DNA from: DSXH01 sp020724325
GTDB taxonomy: Bacteria; Bacteroidota; Ignavibacteria; Ignavibacteriales; Melioribacteraceae
NCBI GenBank assembly: GCA_040756515.1
Contig: JBFLYW010000012.1
Span: 1 to 64,000 of the forward strand
Direction: 5' to 3'
Length of the DNA stretch: 64,000 nt
Within the stretch, counting starts at the first letter, position 1; every line of letters starts with the position of its first letter. Of the stretch, positions 51,870 through 61,393 are shown one piece after another. A program made the position numbers and the translations under genes. The notes beneath the pieces are model-generated. The model saw only the letters and a program-made list of their open reading frames with translations. It was not told the origin of the DNA and made no database searches.

Positions 51870-53120
51870 ATGATAACAAAAAATGAAATATTTTATTTCG
51901 AATCATACTCATATGTGAAATGTAATGATAATGAATGTCTGATTTATAATACATTAAATAAGGACATAGTGGAAATTAATGATAGTTGTATTATTGATTT
52001 TGTGCAGGAAGTGCTGAAATCGAAAAATAATATGTATAAACTCACTAGCTATGATTTAAATAAATCAGCAATAATAAAATTTATCAAACTTTGTAAAGAA
52101 AAAATGATTGGAGATACTTTCATAAATAATGATTCGCAATTACTTCCATTCATATATCGTCCAGAAACTAAATTCCATGGTGAAGATCTATTCACTGCAG
52201 TAAATGAAAAAATATTGGATGCTATAAATTTAAAATCATACATAACTGAACTGCTAATTTATGACACTGATATATGTGAAAATAATTGCAATTATTGTGG
52301 GGTAGGTTATCTTCAGTACAATATATGTTTTCAAAGTAAAAATTCTAAATGGCTTCGTTCAGATGAATTATTAAGAGAAATTGAAAGTCTCAGTATAAAA
52401 AGAATAACTGTTATCACGGTTAATCCAGAAAAATTAATTGAATCATTTAATTATAATTCCCTCATTAAAATTTCCGCCATAAAAAAAATGGTTATTCATT
52501 TAAAAAATATATTGCGTTTAAACAACAAAAATTATGAACTATTGTATAATTCATTTGAAGAGCTAAATATTATTGTTGATGGGAAGTGTAATAATCTTGG
52601 AAAAGATATAGAACAACTTTTTGCTAAAGATAATGATAAGAAGCTAGAGATAAGTTTTATTGTACAAAATAAAGCAGATAAAAAATCTTATGATATGCTT
52701 GCAATACATAAGTTTACTGAAAAAGTAAAAATATTAACGTTATTTAATGGTCTTAATAGAGAATATATCACATCAATAATTTCGTATAACAAGAATGAAG
52801 TCATTAATTTACATAATGATTTTCATAATATATTTCTAAATGGTTTAATAAATTCAGATTATTTTGGACAACTTGTAATTCTTCCAGATGGAACACTAAC
52901 TACTGATATAATAAATGAAAATATCACATATATCAGCTCAAAAAGTATTTCAGAGCTCATTAAAAAAGAATTGTTGGAAGGGAAATTATGGTTAAATACG
53001 CGAGCACATCAAAAACCTTGTTCTAAATGCAACTATAATGAGTTATGTCCTCCTATCTCCAAAATTGAAATCTATTCGAATAAGTATGACTATTGCAAAA
53101 AAGAAATGAAGGAAAAATGA
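51870..53120 (+). CDS. Partner (pseudo-)radical SAM protein
   Basis: A 416-aa protein resembling the second, degenerate radical SAM protein of GG-leader Bacteroidota peptide systems. ATG 51870 lies 4 nt after the maturase stop; in-frame TTG 51840 would overlap it. The C-terminus KPCSKCNYNELCPPISKIE is the marker of that group. Unlike the degenerate description, it keeps a complete CxxxCxxC motif, DICENNCNYCG (Cys136, 140, 143), but has no GGEP motif. It may bind a cluster and help present the precursor or catalyse a second step. It overlaps the propeller gene by ATGA. Confidence 0.8.
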   Translation: MITKNEIFYFESYSYVKCNDNECLIYNTLNKDIVEINDSCIIDFVQEVLKSKNNMYKLTSYDLNKSAIIKFIKLCKEKMIGDTFINNDSQLLPFIYRPETKFHGEDLFTAVNEKILDAINLKSYITELLIYDTDICENNCNYCGVGYLQYNICFQSKNSKWLRSDELLREIESLSIKRITVITVNPEKLIESFNYNSLIKISAIKKMVIHLKNILRLNNKNYELLYNSFEELNIIVDGKCNNLGKDIEQLFAKDNDKKLEISFIVQNKADKKSYDMLAIHKFTEKVKILTLFNGLNREYITSIISYNKNEVINLHNDFHNIFLNGLINSDYFGQLVILPDGTLTTDIINENITYISSKSISELIKKELLEGKLWLNTRAHQKPCSKCNYNELCPPISKIEIYSNKYDYCKKEMKEK

Positions 53121-54202
53121 AAAAAATATTATACTTAATTTTAGTTATCCCATTAAACTTTTACGCACAGAATAACAAAATAAAAACACAATATGAATTT
53201 GTCTCAGAATTACGTGGAGATAACACAAGCAAACCCTTTTATAGTGTTAACAAAATCCAGGTTGACGATAAAGAGTGCGTCTATTTACTTGACGGCAATG
53301 AGCAAACCATAAACAAGTATGATCAAAATGGAAAATTCATTTTATCATATGGTAAGAAGGGTAAAGGCCCTGGTGAATTTGATGTTTGTCGTGATTTTCA
53401 ACTTTTGCCTTCTGGTAAAATTATTGCTGCAGACGATTATAATAGAAGAATAACAGTCTTTAAAAATGATGGTTCTGTTGAAAATACTATTTCTTTTCCC
53501 GAAGCAATAATTAAAATTGGTATGCTACCAGGTAATCAAATAATTGCAGAAGTACTGGATGTAAATATGCAGGGGTCAGATTATATTATGAATCAAAAAC
53601 TTTCTTTATATGATTCAGAAATGAAGTTAATAACTTTGATCGACTCGGTTCAGTATAAAGATCGAAAAAGAATTAGTGGGTACAACGGACTTGTTAAATA
53701 CCCTTACCCAAATAAAATAATATGGGGCATTCTTTCGAATGGTAATATTGTTGTAACACATACACATGCTACAGATTTTAAAGTATTCTCAAATAAGGGG
53801 AAAATGTTGTTTAAAAAAGACAACATCTTTGTTCCAAAGAAACTCACTGTGAAAGATCAAAACAAGTATTTCAATGAAGGTAAATTTAAGCAACAAAATA
53901 ACTCCTGGGATTTAGGTGCTCCACAAATTGTAAGGGACAAAACTGTTTTCCCAAAACAATTGCCTTCAACTATCGGTCTTTTAATTGATAAAAAAGATAA
54001 TATAATATTTAAGCAGCATACATATAGCGGTGAACCAACAAAAATCATAATTGCTAAAATAAATTCCGCACCATTAAGCGTTCAACTAAAGAAAGGTATA
54101 CTTTTAGAAATCAGTACTTTCTCAAAGGAGTTCTTATACGATGTAATTGAAAATATAGAAGATGGAATTCCGATATTAAAAAAATATAGATATGAAATAT
54201 AA
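53117..54202 (+). CDS. Exported 6-bladed beta-propeller protein, RiPP module
   Basis: A 361-aa exported propeller protein. ATG 53117 follows AAGGAAAA and overlaps the preceding stop (ATGA), so translation is coupled; the in-frame start 53093 is rejected. Signal peptide 1-17 (ends FYAQ), then blades with VNKIQVDDKECVYLLDGNE and SYGKKGKGPGEF, the signature shared by all four propellers of the array. It resembles the module 1 protein in lacking a lipobox. Its place inside the RiPP operon ties the propeller family to the peptide products. Confidence 0.82.
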   Translation: MKKILYLILVIPLNFYAQNNKIKTQYEFVSELRGDNTSKPFYSVNKIQVDDKECVYLLDGNEQTINKYDQNGKFILSYGKKGKGPGEFDVCRDFQLLPSGKIIAADDYNRRITVFKNDGSVENTISFPEAIIKIGMLPGNQIIAEVLDVNMQGSDYIMNQKLSLYDSEMKLITLIDSVQYKDRKRISGYNGLVKYPYPNKIIWGILSNGNIVVTHTHATDFKVFSNKGKMLFKKDNIFVPKKLTVKDQNKYFNEGKFKQQNNSWDLGAPQIVRDKTVFPKQLPSTIGLLIDKKDNIIFKQHTYSGEPTKIIIAKINSAPLSVQLKKGILLEISTFSKEFLYDVIENIEDGIPILKKYRYEI

Positions 54203-54238
54203 CTTAAATATAATTGGATATACTAAATTAAAATAGAG

Positions 54239-56431
54239 ATTATCATCTTTTTTAGACTAAAAAAATCAATAAATCAAACAAAAAGTACCCATTATTATCA
54301 GCTAGATAGTTCAGATTGTGGGCCAACATGTTTAAGAATCATAGCAAAATACTATGATCGCGAATTGAATTTAGAATACTTGAGATCAATTTGTCAAACC
54401 ACTATGGCTGGGACTAGTCTCGCATCCTTAAAAAATGGGGCTGAAACAATCGGATTTGAAACTATTGCTTTAGAAATAAACTGTTGTGAGCTAGCTACCT
54501 TGCCACTGCCATGTATTCTCCATGTCAGAAATAATCATTATGTAGTTTTGCATGAATTTAATAAAAAAAATGCAACTATTTCTGATCCAGCATTTGGAAG
54601 GATAAGATACTTACATGAAGAAGTCATTAATTTATTTTGTGGTGAAAATACTAATGGTATCGTTCTTTTACTTAAACCAACTTCGTCTTTTTCGAAAACT
54701 ATTAATCACAGTAGTAATACTAACAAACTTCGATATTTAAAAAAGTATTTGATAAAATTCAAAAAGAAGTATTTAATTCTTGGAATGATTTCCTTATCAA
54801 GTCTGATTTTTCAAATTTTTATTCCATACATATCCCAAAAAGTTATCGATTATGGCATTAAAGAAGGAAATATCAATTTAGTTATTCTTTTACTATTTGC
54901 TGGGATATGTTTACAAACAGGAAACATAGTATCAAACTATTTTAAAAACATGTTGCTTTTGAACATCAGTTCATTGGTAAATATTAATCTAATTTCTGAT
55001 TATATCGATAAACTCTTAAGATTGCCAATAAAATATTTTCACTCAAGAACAAACGGAGATATTTTACAAAGAATTTATGATCACCAAAAGATTGAATCAT
55101 TTTTATCAAACTCAACACTGAGCTTGATAATTTCTTTTGTTAATTTATTTATTTTTAGCATAATACTTATTCTGTACAATACGAATATCTTTTTATTGTT
55201 TTTCACATCATCTGTATTATATGTAATATGGGTTGTTAGCTTTATAAAACAACGCAAAAGGCTGGAGTATCAAAAATTTAATAGTCTTTCAGAAAATCAA
55301 ACCCAAACAATTCAGTTAATCCAAGGGATACAAGATATCAAATCGAATAACTGTGAAAAATTATGGGGAAATAATTGGCGTAATTATCAAGAAGTAATTT
55401 ACAATATTAATATAAAAACTCAAAAAATATACCAATACCAAAATAATGGAGGTAAAATAATTTTAATATTTCGAGATGCTTTTATTACATATTACCTAGC
55501 AGAATTAATAATTTCTGGACAATTATCAATCGGTGTAATGTTCGCAGTATTGTATATTGTTGGACAAGTGTCTAATCCATTGGAAAAAATAGTTGATGTT
55601 TTAAAATCAGCACAAGACGCAAGTATAAGTATTGAGAGAAGTATTGAGGTGTCTAATTTACCGGTGGAACAAAGTTCATCCAATTTAGTAACAATTAAGA
55701 ACGGCGAGATAAATTCAAATATTGAACTCAACAATGTGTCATATTCATATATAAATGACTTTAATTTATTTTCCCTTAATAATATTAGTTGTAAAATTAC
55801 TAAAGGTAAAATTACTGCAATTGTTGGACATAGTGGTTGTGGTAAAAGTGCATTAATAAAATTGCTTTTGGGACTATATTATCCTGATTCTGGTTTTATT
55901 ACTATTGAAGGAGTTAATATTAAAAATTTAGAGATAAACCAATGGAGGAACAATTCTGGTAGTGTTCTGCAAGATGGATTCATTTTCTCTGGGTCAATAG
56001 CCAAAAATATTTCTATGAAAGATGATTATGATCATCAAAAATTGATTGATTCTATAAAGCTAGCAAACTTTTATGATTTTGTCCTAAAATTACCAAATCG
56101 ATATGAAACCAGACTTGGTTCAGGAGGACTTCGTTTAAGTCAGGGCCAGAAACAAAAAATTTTGATCGCAAGAGCCATTTATAAATACCCCAATTACCTT
56201 TTTTTAGATGAGGCTACAAATGGACTTGATAGTGAAAATGAAATGATAATACTAAATAATATTAAGAATCACTTTGAAAATAAAACAATTGTAATTTCTG
56301 CCCATAGGCTTAGTACTATAAAAAATGTGGACCAGATAATTGTATTAGAAGGTGGGAATCTAATTGAAATCGGGAACCATGATGATTTGATAAAAAACAA
56401 TAAAGTATATAGCAAATTATTTAGAAATTAA
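54239..56431 (+). CDS. C39 peptidase/ABC exporter of the RiPP
   Basis: Bacteriocin-type exporter that cuts double-glycine leaders and exports the core. The frame is open from 54227 and encodes YYQLDSSDCGPTCLRIIAKY with the catalytic Cys at 54317; His (NNHYVVLH) and Asp (SDPAFGR) follow, completing the C39 triad. Then come ~6 membrane helices and the ABC domain: Walker A GHSGCGKSAL, signature LSQGQKQ, Walker B YLFLDEAT, H-loop SAHRLST. No ATG, GTG or TTG precedes the catalytic Cys in frame; the first standard start, TTG 54365, would remove it. I place the start at ATT 54239 (730 aa, normal for the family), but ATA/ATC nearby are equally possible. Confidence 0.83.
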   Translation: MIIFFRLKKSINQTKSTHYYQLDSSDCGPTCLRIIAKYYDRELNLEYLRSICQTTMAGTSLASLKNGAETIGFETIALEINCCELATLPLPCILHVRNNHYVVLHEFNKKNATISDPAFGRIRYLHEEVINLFCGENTNGIVLLLKPTSSFSKTINHSSNTNKLRYLKKYLIKFKKKYLILGMISLSSLIFQIFIPYISQKVIDYGIKEGNINLVILLLFAGICLQTGNIVSNYFKNMLLLNISSLVNINLISDYIDKLLRLPIKYFHSRTNGDILQRIYDHQKIESFLSNSTLSLIISFVNLFIFSIILILYNTNIFLLFFTSSVLYVIWVVSFIKQRKRLEYQKFNSLSENQTQTIQLIQGIQDIKSNNCEKLWGNNWRNYQEVIYNINIKTQKIYQYQNNGGKIILIFRDAFITYYLAELIISGQLSIGVMFAVLYIVGQVSNPLEKIVDVLKSAQDASISIERSIEVSNLPVEQSSSNLVTIKNGEINSNIELNNVSYSYINDFNLFSLNNISCKITKGKITAIVGHSGCGKSALIKLLLGLYYPDSGFITIEGVNIKNLEINQWRNNSGSVLQDGFIFSGSIAKNISMKDDYDHQKLIDSIKLANFYDFVLKLPNRYETRLGSGGLRLSQGQKQKILIARAIYKYPNYLFLDEATNGLDSENEMIILNNIKNHFENKTIVISAHRLSTIKNVDQIIVLEGGNLIEIGNHDDLIKNNKVYSKLFRN

Positions 56432-56789
56432 TTTGAGTTAAGTATTTAAATTGTTAAATAACATAATATAAAAATTCGAAAGATGTATAATCATTGATAG
56501 TTAATATATATTCTAGCAAAATAGACTCCAAATAATTTATAGGACTTTTGAAGGTAAAAAAATAAAAGTAATCTTCTAAATGAAAAAAGTGAAATGAAAC
56601 GAGAAAATCTAGAATGATTATTAAGTCAGCGAATGCAAATAAAGTATCAGTTATTTTAGAATTTTGTATATATAACCAAGCTATACTATAATCATTTAAT
56701 GTAATTATACAATCATTATTTAATTCCTTTATAAAAATCAGTGTTATTTGTATTTTTTAAGTAATAAGAATAATCTTTGGCAATCACAC
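56432..56789. other. AT-rich gap, no gene seen
   Basis: A 358-nt gap between the exporter and the RND gene. It lacks the shared module leader and promoter. I find no reading frame, terminator or repeat that I can support, apart from the last few bases, which match the RND 5' remnant at 49351. Confidence 0.5.
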
Positions 56790-59700
56790 TTGCAGATAAG
56801 CACAACAAGCATACGCCGTCCTGTAACTGTATCAATGTTTTTTATTGGTATAGCTTTCCTTGGTCTTTTCGCTTTCACGCAGCTTGGTATCGATTTACTT
56901 CCAAACATTAGCATACCGCATTTACTTGTACAGACTACCTTTCCTAACGCAACACCGGAAGAAGTAGAAAAGCAGATTACAGAACCGCTCGAATCTGCTA
57001 TCGGCACAGTAACGGGAGTTAGAAAAGTTGTTTCAGTTTCCAAAGAAGGTATTTCAGTAATTTCTGCCGATTTTGTTTGGGGAACCGATATGAAATACGC
57101 GCTCCTCTCTCTCCGCGAAAAACTTGATAACATGAGTTTTGCACTTCCGAGAGAAGCCGGAAGACCTACAATTATACGTTCGGATCCTTCTGCATCACCA
57201 ATTATTACACTCGTACTTGCGCCTTCACACTCAATTAAAAACATCTCAACAAAATCCAGCAACAAACATTCTGATTACAACCTAACAACTCCAAATCATA
57301 GTGACCACTTTCAACCTATTAATGAGCTTCAATATGTTGATCACGATTCAGACCGGCAGGATATTCAACGTTTAATTGATTTAAAAGAAGCCGGTAGAAT
57401 TTTATTTAAAAGAAGATTCGAACAGATTGACGGTGTTGCTCAAGCTGTAATTACGGGCGGACTTGAAAGGGAAATACTTATCCAGGCGGATCCTTCAAAA
57501 CTGAATTTATACAATTTATCCTTCGGTGATATAGAAAGCGCCTTAACAAGTTCCAACCTTAATATGCCAGCCGGCTCAATTATGAAAGGACTTTTCCGGT
57601 ACTCACTTAGAACGCTTGGTGAATTTCAGAATGCATCTGACATAGAAAAAACAATTGTAAAAAAGAATCCTGATGGAAATACAATTCTAATTAAAGATAT
57701 TGCCGTTGTAACAGAAAACTTCAAAGAGCGTGAAGGTTTAACACGCTTCAACGGCAGCGAAGCTGTTGGTATTCTTATCTACAAAGAACCCGATGCCAAT
57801 ACCGTTTCCATTGCTCAATTAGTTAAAGAAACAATTGGATCTCTTAAGAAGGATTATCCCGAGTTCAGTTTGCTGGTAGTATCGGATCAATCCGGTTTTA
57901 TTGAACAGGCAATCTCTAATGTTAAACAGGAAATCTTTTATGGAGGCATACTTGCTGTAATAGTGTTATTCTTTTTCCTGGGGAATATCAGGCATATATT
58001 TATTATCGGAATAACTATACCGGCTGCTCTTGTATTAACAATTCTTCTCCTTTATCTCTTCAATATCAATTTTAATATTATATCGCTTGGTGGACTTGCT
58101 GTTGGGATAGGCATGCTGCTCGATAATGCGATAATTGTAATTGAGAATAATACACGTTACCGTGAGATGGGTGAAACGAACCGGTCAGCTGTTATCAAAG
58201 GAACTAAGGAAGTGTCAATGCCGATTATCGCTTCCACGCTAACTACAATTGCGGTTTTTCTGCCGCTCATATTTGTAAGAGGAATTGCCGGTGAATTATT
58301 TAGGGATCAATCCTACGCTATTGCATTTTCTTTAACTGCATCGATTATAACTGCGCTAACTCTAATTCCAATGCTCGATTCGCGGGATAAATTCCAGTTA
58401 ATTAAAAATCCTGAAAAATATTTGAACGAAAATCTATTTATCGAACCTGCTAAAAAGAAAAATATCTTTGGTAAATTTTTTTACTGGATAGTATTCCCAT
58501 TCAAGATTCTGATTAAATCAATACTTTTTATTTTCGGTTTTCTTTATGTAAGAATCGGCACTTTTTTGAAGAAAAGGTTAGCATTCTTTTTTAATGCAGT
58601 CGAAATATTTTTGAAGCATACAATCGAAAAGTATGAAAAGTTATTAGAGTGGTCACTCCTTAATAAAAAGACTGTTCTAATAGTTACATTTGGGCTTATT
58701 GTTTTAACCGTATTGGCTGTTATTGATATTAAAAAAGAATTCATTCCTCAAGGAGAACTGGATGAATTTATTGTTGAGTTTGATTTTCCGCCCGGGACTT
58801 CATTAAGAGGTAATGCTGAACTAACTTCCAAAATTGAAAAAGCAGTCCTTTCAATTCCTCACGTCTCTTCAGTTGTTTCAAATATCGGGAGAGTTAATGA
58901 ATTTGATTTTCTTAACAAAGAACAGGTCTCTGTAAATAAAACGAATCTAGTCATTAAACTGGATTCTTATGAGAATTACCGCGATGTTCAGAGTAAATTA
59001 AGAAGTATTTTTAATGATATTAAAGGGATTAACTATGCTTTTAAAGAGGTTAAGACAAGTTATTCGATGATAATTAATCCCTCTGAAAATGATATTGCCG
59101 TTAAAATAAAAAACAAGGATATTGATAAAGCTTATAATAAAGCTGAACAACTTTTATCAAAATTGAATAAAGCTAAAATTAACGGATTAAAAGAATTAAG
59201 AATCGGAGTTGAAAGAGGTAATCCTGAATACACGGTTACAATCGACCGCGAAAAGTGCCTTGCTTATGGGGTTAGTATAAGAGAGGTAGCTAATCAGATT
59301 AGTAATATGACAAAAGGAAAGATTGCAACTTATTTCTCGGACTTTGATAAGAAAGTGGGTGTGAATATTAAATCATTAAATGATTCTGGAACCGATCTGC
59401 AAACTGTATTGGAGAATTTTATTTTAACCGGCAAATCGAAAATACCTATAAAAAATCTTGTTGATTATAATTTCGGTTATAACTATAACGAAATTTGGAG
59501 AGAAGATCAGTCGAGGTTACTCTATCTCTACGCCAAAGTTGATGGAGAAAGCATAGATAATGTAATCGAAAAAATCGAAAATGAAATTTCGAAAATCCCG
59601 AAATCAACCGGAGAGATAATTTCGGTTGGAGGAATCAACGAAGAAATGGAAGATGCTTTTTCAGCCCTCTATTTAGCGTTAATTATTTCGGTATTGTTGA

Positions 59701-60167
59701 TGTATATTGTTCTTGCATCCGAGTTCGAATCTTTTCTCTATCCTTTCATAATTCTGTTTTCAGTACCGCTTGGATTGATAGGTGGTATACTTTTACTATA
59801 TTTTTTTGGAGAGAGTATTAGCATAATATCAATTATGGGTCTTTTAATACTTATAGGTATTGCAGATAATGATGCTGTTGTTAAGCTGGAATTCATATTA
59901 CGTAAGAGGAAGGAAGGTTTATCCGTAAAAGATGCTATTCTAAAAGCGGGGAAAGACCGGTTTAGACCGATTGTTTTAAATTCCTTCACTGTTATTTTTG
60001 GTTTAATTCCGATGATGGTAGGTATCGGAGCAGCAACGCAGCTTCGTGTATCACTATCGCTGGCTGTAGTAGGGGGATTGGTTACGTCAACTTTTCTTAC
60101 ACTCATAATCATTCCTGTTCTTTATGCTTATGCCGATAAATTTTCAAAGAAAAAAAATAATTTTTAA
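56790..60167 (+). CDS. RND efflux pump, inner-membrane subunit
   Basis: Proton-driven HAE1/AcrB-type pump of about 1126 aa. I take TTG 56790 as the start (MQISTTSIRRPVTVSM), matching the usual short N-terminus before SIRRPV; the open frame reaches back to 56748. The TM4 site is GMLLDNAIIVIEN with Asp-Asn where AcrB has two Asp, and the TM10 partner region is GIADNDAVVKLEF. Two large periplasmic loops and ~12 helices are present. The adaptor gene follows 11 nt later; no TolC-like gene is in the window. Fragments of its first ~17-24 codons lie at 40126, 43389 and 49351. Confidence 0.9.
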   Translation: MQISTTSIRRPVTVSMFFIGIAFLGLFAFTQLGIDLLPNISIPHLLVQTTFPNATPEEVEKQITEPLESAIGTVTGVRKVVSVSKEGISVISADFVWGTDMKYALLSLREKLDNMSFALPREAGRPTIIRSDPSASPIITLVLAPSHSIKNISTKSSNKHSDYNLTTPNHSDHFQPINELQYVDHDSDRQDIQRLIDLKEAGRILFKRRFEQIDGVAQAVITGGLEREILIQADPSKLNLYNLSFGDIESALTSSNLNMPAGSIMKGLFRYSLRTLGEFQNASDIEKTIVKKNPDGNTILIKDIAVVTENFKEREGLTRFNGSEAVGILIYKEPDANTVSIAQLVKETIGSLKKDYPEFSLLVVSDQSGFIEQAISNVKQEIFYGGILAVIVLFFFLGNIRHIFIIGITIPAALVLTILLLYLFNINFNIISLGGLAVGIGMLLDNAIIVIENNTRYREMGETNRSAVIKGTKEVSMPIIASTLTTIAVFLPLIFVRGIAGELFRDQSYAIAFSLTASIITALTLIPMLDSRDKFQLIKNPEKYLNENLFIEPAKKKNIFGKFFYWIVFPFKILIKSILFIFGFLYVRIGTFLKKRLAFFFNAVEIFLKHTIEKYEKLLEWSLLNKKTVLIVTFGLIVLTVLAVIDIKKEFIPQGELDEFIVEFDFPPGTSLRGNAELTSKIEKAVLSIPHVSSVVSNIGRVNEFDFLNKEQVSVNKTNLVIKLDSYENYRDVQSKLRSIFNDIKGINYAFKEVKTSYSMIINPSENDIAVKIKNKDIDKAYNKAEQLLSKLNKAKINGLKELRIGVERGNPEYTVTIDREKCLAYGVSIREVANQISNMTKGKIATYFSDFDKKVGVNIKSLNDSGTDLQTVLENFILTGKSKIPIKNLVDYNFGYNYNEIWREDQSRLLYLYAKVDGESIDNVIEKIENEISKIPKSTGEIISVGGINEEMEDAFSALYLALIISVLLMYIVLASEFESFLYPFIILFSVPLGLIGGILLLYFFGESISIISIMGLLILIGIADNDAVVKLEFILRKRKEGLSVKDAILKAGKDRFRPIVLNSFTVIFGLIPMMVGIGAATQLRVSLSLAVVGGLVTSTFLTLIIIPVLYAYADKFSKKKNNF

Positions 60168-60178
60168 CCGGAGCTGTT

Positions 60179-61393
60179 ATGAAAATTAAATCCTGGTTAC
60201 CGATTACAATTGCCCTGATTGTAATATTTGTTTTAGTAATTATTCTATTACCCAGAAATGTTGAAGATAGTACCGAAAGCAGCGATGCAAATGTTAATTA
60301 TGAAAAACTTGACGAAGTAGTATTTGATGTTTCTACAAAACCGGTTATAAGAGAGGACTTATTGTTGTATGTTAATGCCAACGGTATTGTAAGAGCTATG
60401 GAAGAACTAGAACTAACAGCTAATATTAGTGGAATTATTAAAGAAATATTTATTTATGAAGGAAAGAGGGTTAAAAATGGGGAATTACTGATTAGTCTCG
60501 ATGATAGGGAGTACGAAATTGCACTTAATGATGCTATAGCAAAAGTAACCGATGCAAAAGTGGAATACGGTTTCCTGGTAAGAGAATCTTCCAATGATAC
60601 TACTGTTAATCCAAAAGTTAAAGAATTTGTAGAACAACTGAATAAATTGGAGAAGGATTACGCAGAAGGTAAGATTGATGAATCAAAATACAATGATCTT
60701 AAAAATGAACTTGATATGAAATTGATTTTTACAGGTGCTAAAAGGGAGGAAGTTATTCAGAGTAAAAGCGGTCTTACTGGGGCTATAAATGCTTATAAAA
60801 GAGCCAAGTTGAATTATGAATTCACTAAAATTAATTCCCCGTTTAATGCCGTTGTTGGAGATTTTGATCTTGTGAGCGGTCAAAGAATAATCGCGGGGCA
60901 GAAGTTATGCAGATTGTTTAATATTTCTAGCTTACGGATAGATATTGGTGTTCTCGAAAATGATATCCCGAAAATTAAGATTGGAGGAACTGCCAAAATT
61001 GAAATTCCATCCCTGGAACAAGAATCGTTCTTTGGAAAGATTGTGTATATAAGTCCTTATGTTGATAAAGAGACTAAAACCTGTAAAGTAACAGTCCAGA
61101 TTCAGAATATTGCCGATCGAATTAAACCGGGAATGTTTGCAAAGGTAATGCTTGAGGCAAGTAATCTTAAGAATAGGATTCTTATTCCTAAAGAAGCACT
61201 TCTTGTAAGAGATAAAAGAAATCTTGTCTTTGTTGTTGAAGATAATTTGGCAAAGTGGAAATATGTTCAGATAGGTCAGCAGAATGATCGGTACGTAGAG
61301 ATATTAGAAGGTGTAGAGCCGGGTGAAAATGTAATTGTAGAAGGACAATATACACTTGCACATGATGCCAAGGTAAAAGTGTATAAAAAATAA
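60179..61393 (+). CDS. RND efflux periplasmic adaptor (HlyD family)
   Basis: Membrane-fusion protein of 404 aa partnering the upstream pump. One N-terminal membrane helix (7-25), a lipoyl-like half (SGIIKEIFIYEGKRVKNGEL, then ISLDDREYE), an alpha-hairpin (~110-200), the second lipoyl half (NSPFNAVVGDFDLVSGQRI), a beta-barrel (PKIKIGGTAKIEIPS) and a membrane-proximal domain (IPKEALLVRDKRNLVFVVE). No lipobox. It would link the pump to an outer-membrane channel encoded elsewhere. Confidence 0.92.
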   Translation: MKIKSWLPITIALIVIFVLVIILLPRNVEDSTESSDANVNYEKLDEVVFDVSTKPVIREDLLLYVNANGIVRAMEELELTANISGIIKEIFIYEGKRVKNGELLISLDDREYEIALNDAIAKVTDAKVEYGFLVRESSNDTTVNPKVKEFVEQLNKLEKDYAEGKIDESKYNDLKNELDMKLIFTGAKREEVIQSKSGLTGAINAYKRAKLNYEFTKINSPFNAVVGDFDLVSGQRIIAGQKLCRLFNISSLRIDIGVLENDIPKIKIGGTAKIEIPSLEQESFFGKIVYISPYVDKETKTCKVTVQIQNIADRIKPGMFAKVMLEASNLKNRILIPKEALLVRDKRNLVFVVEDNLAKWKYVQIGQQNDRYVEILEGVEPGENVIVEGQYTLAHDAKVKVYKK

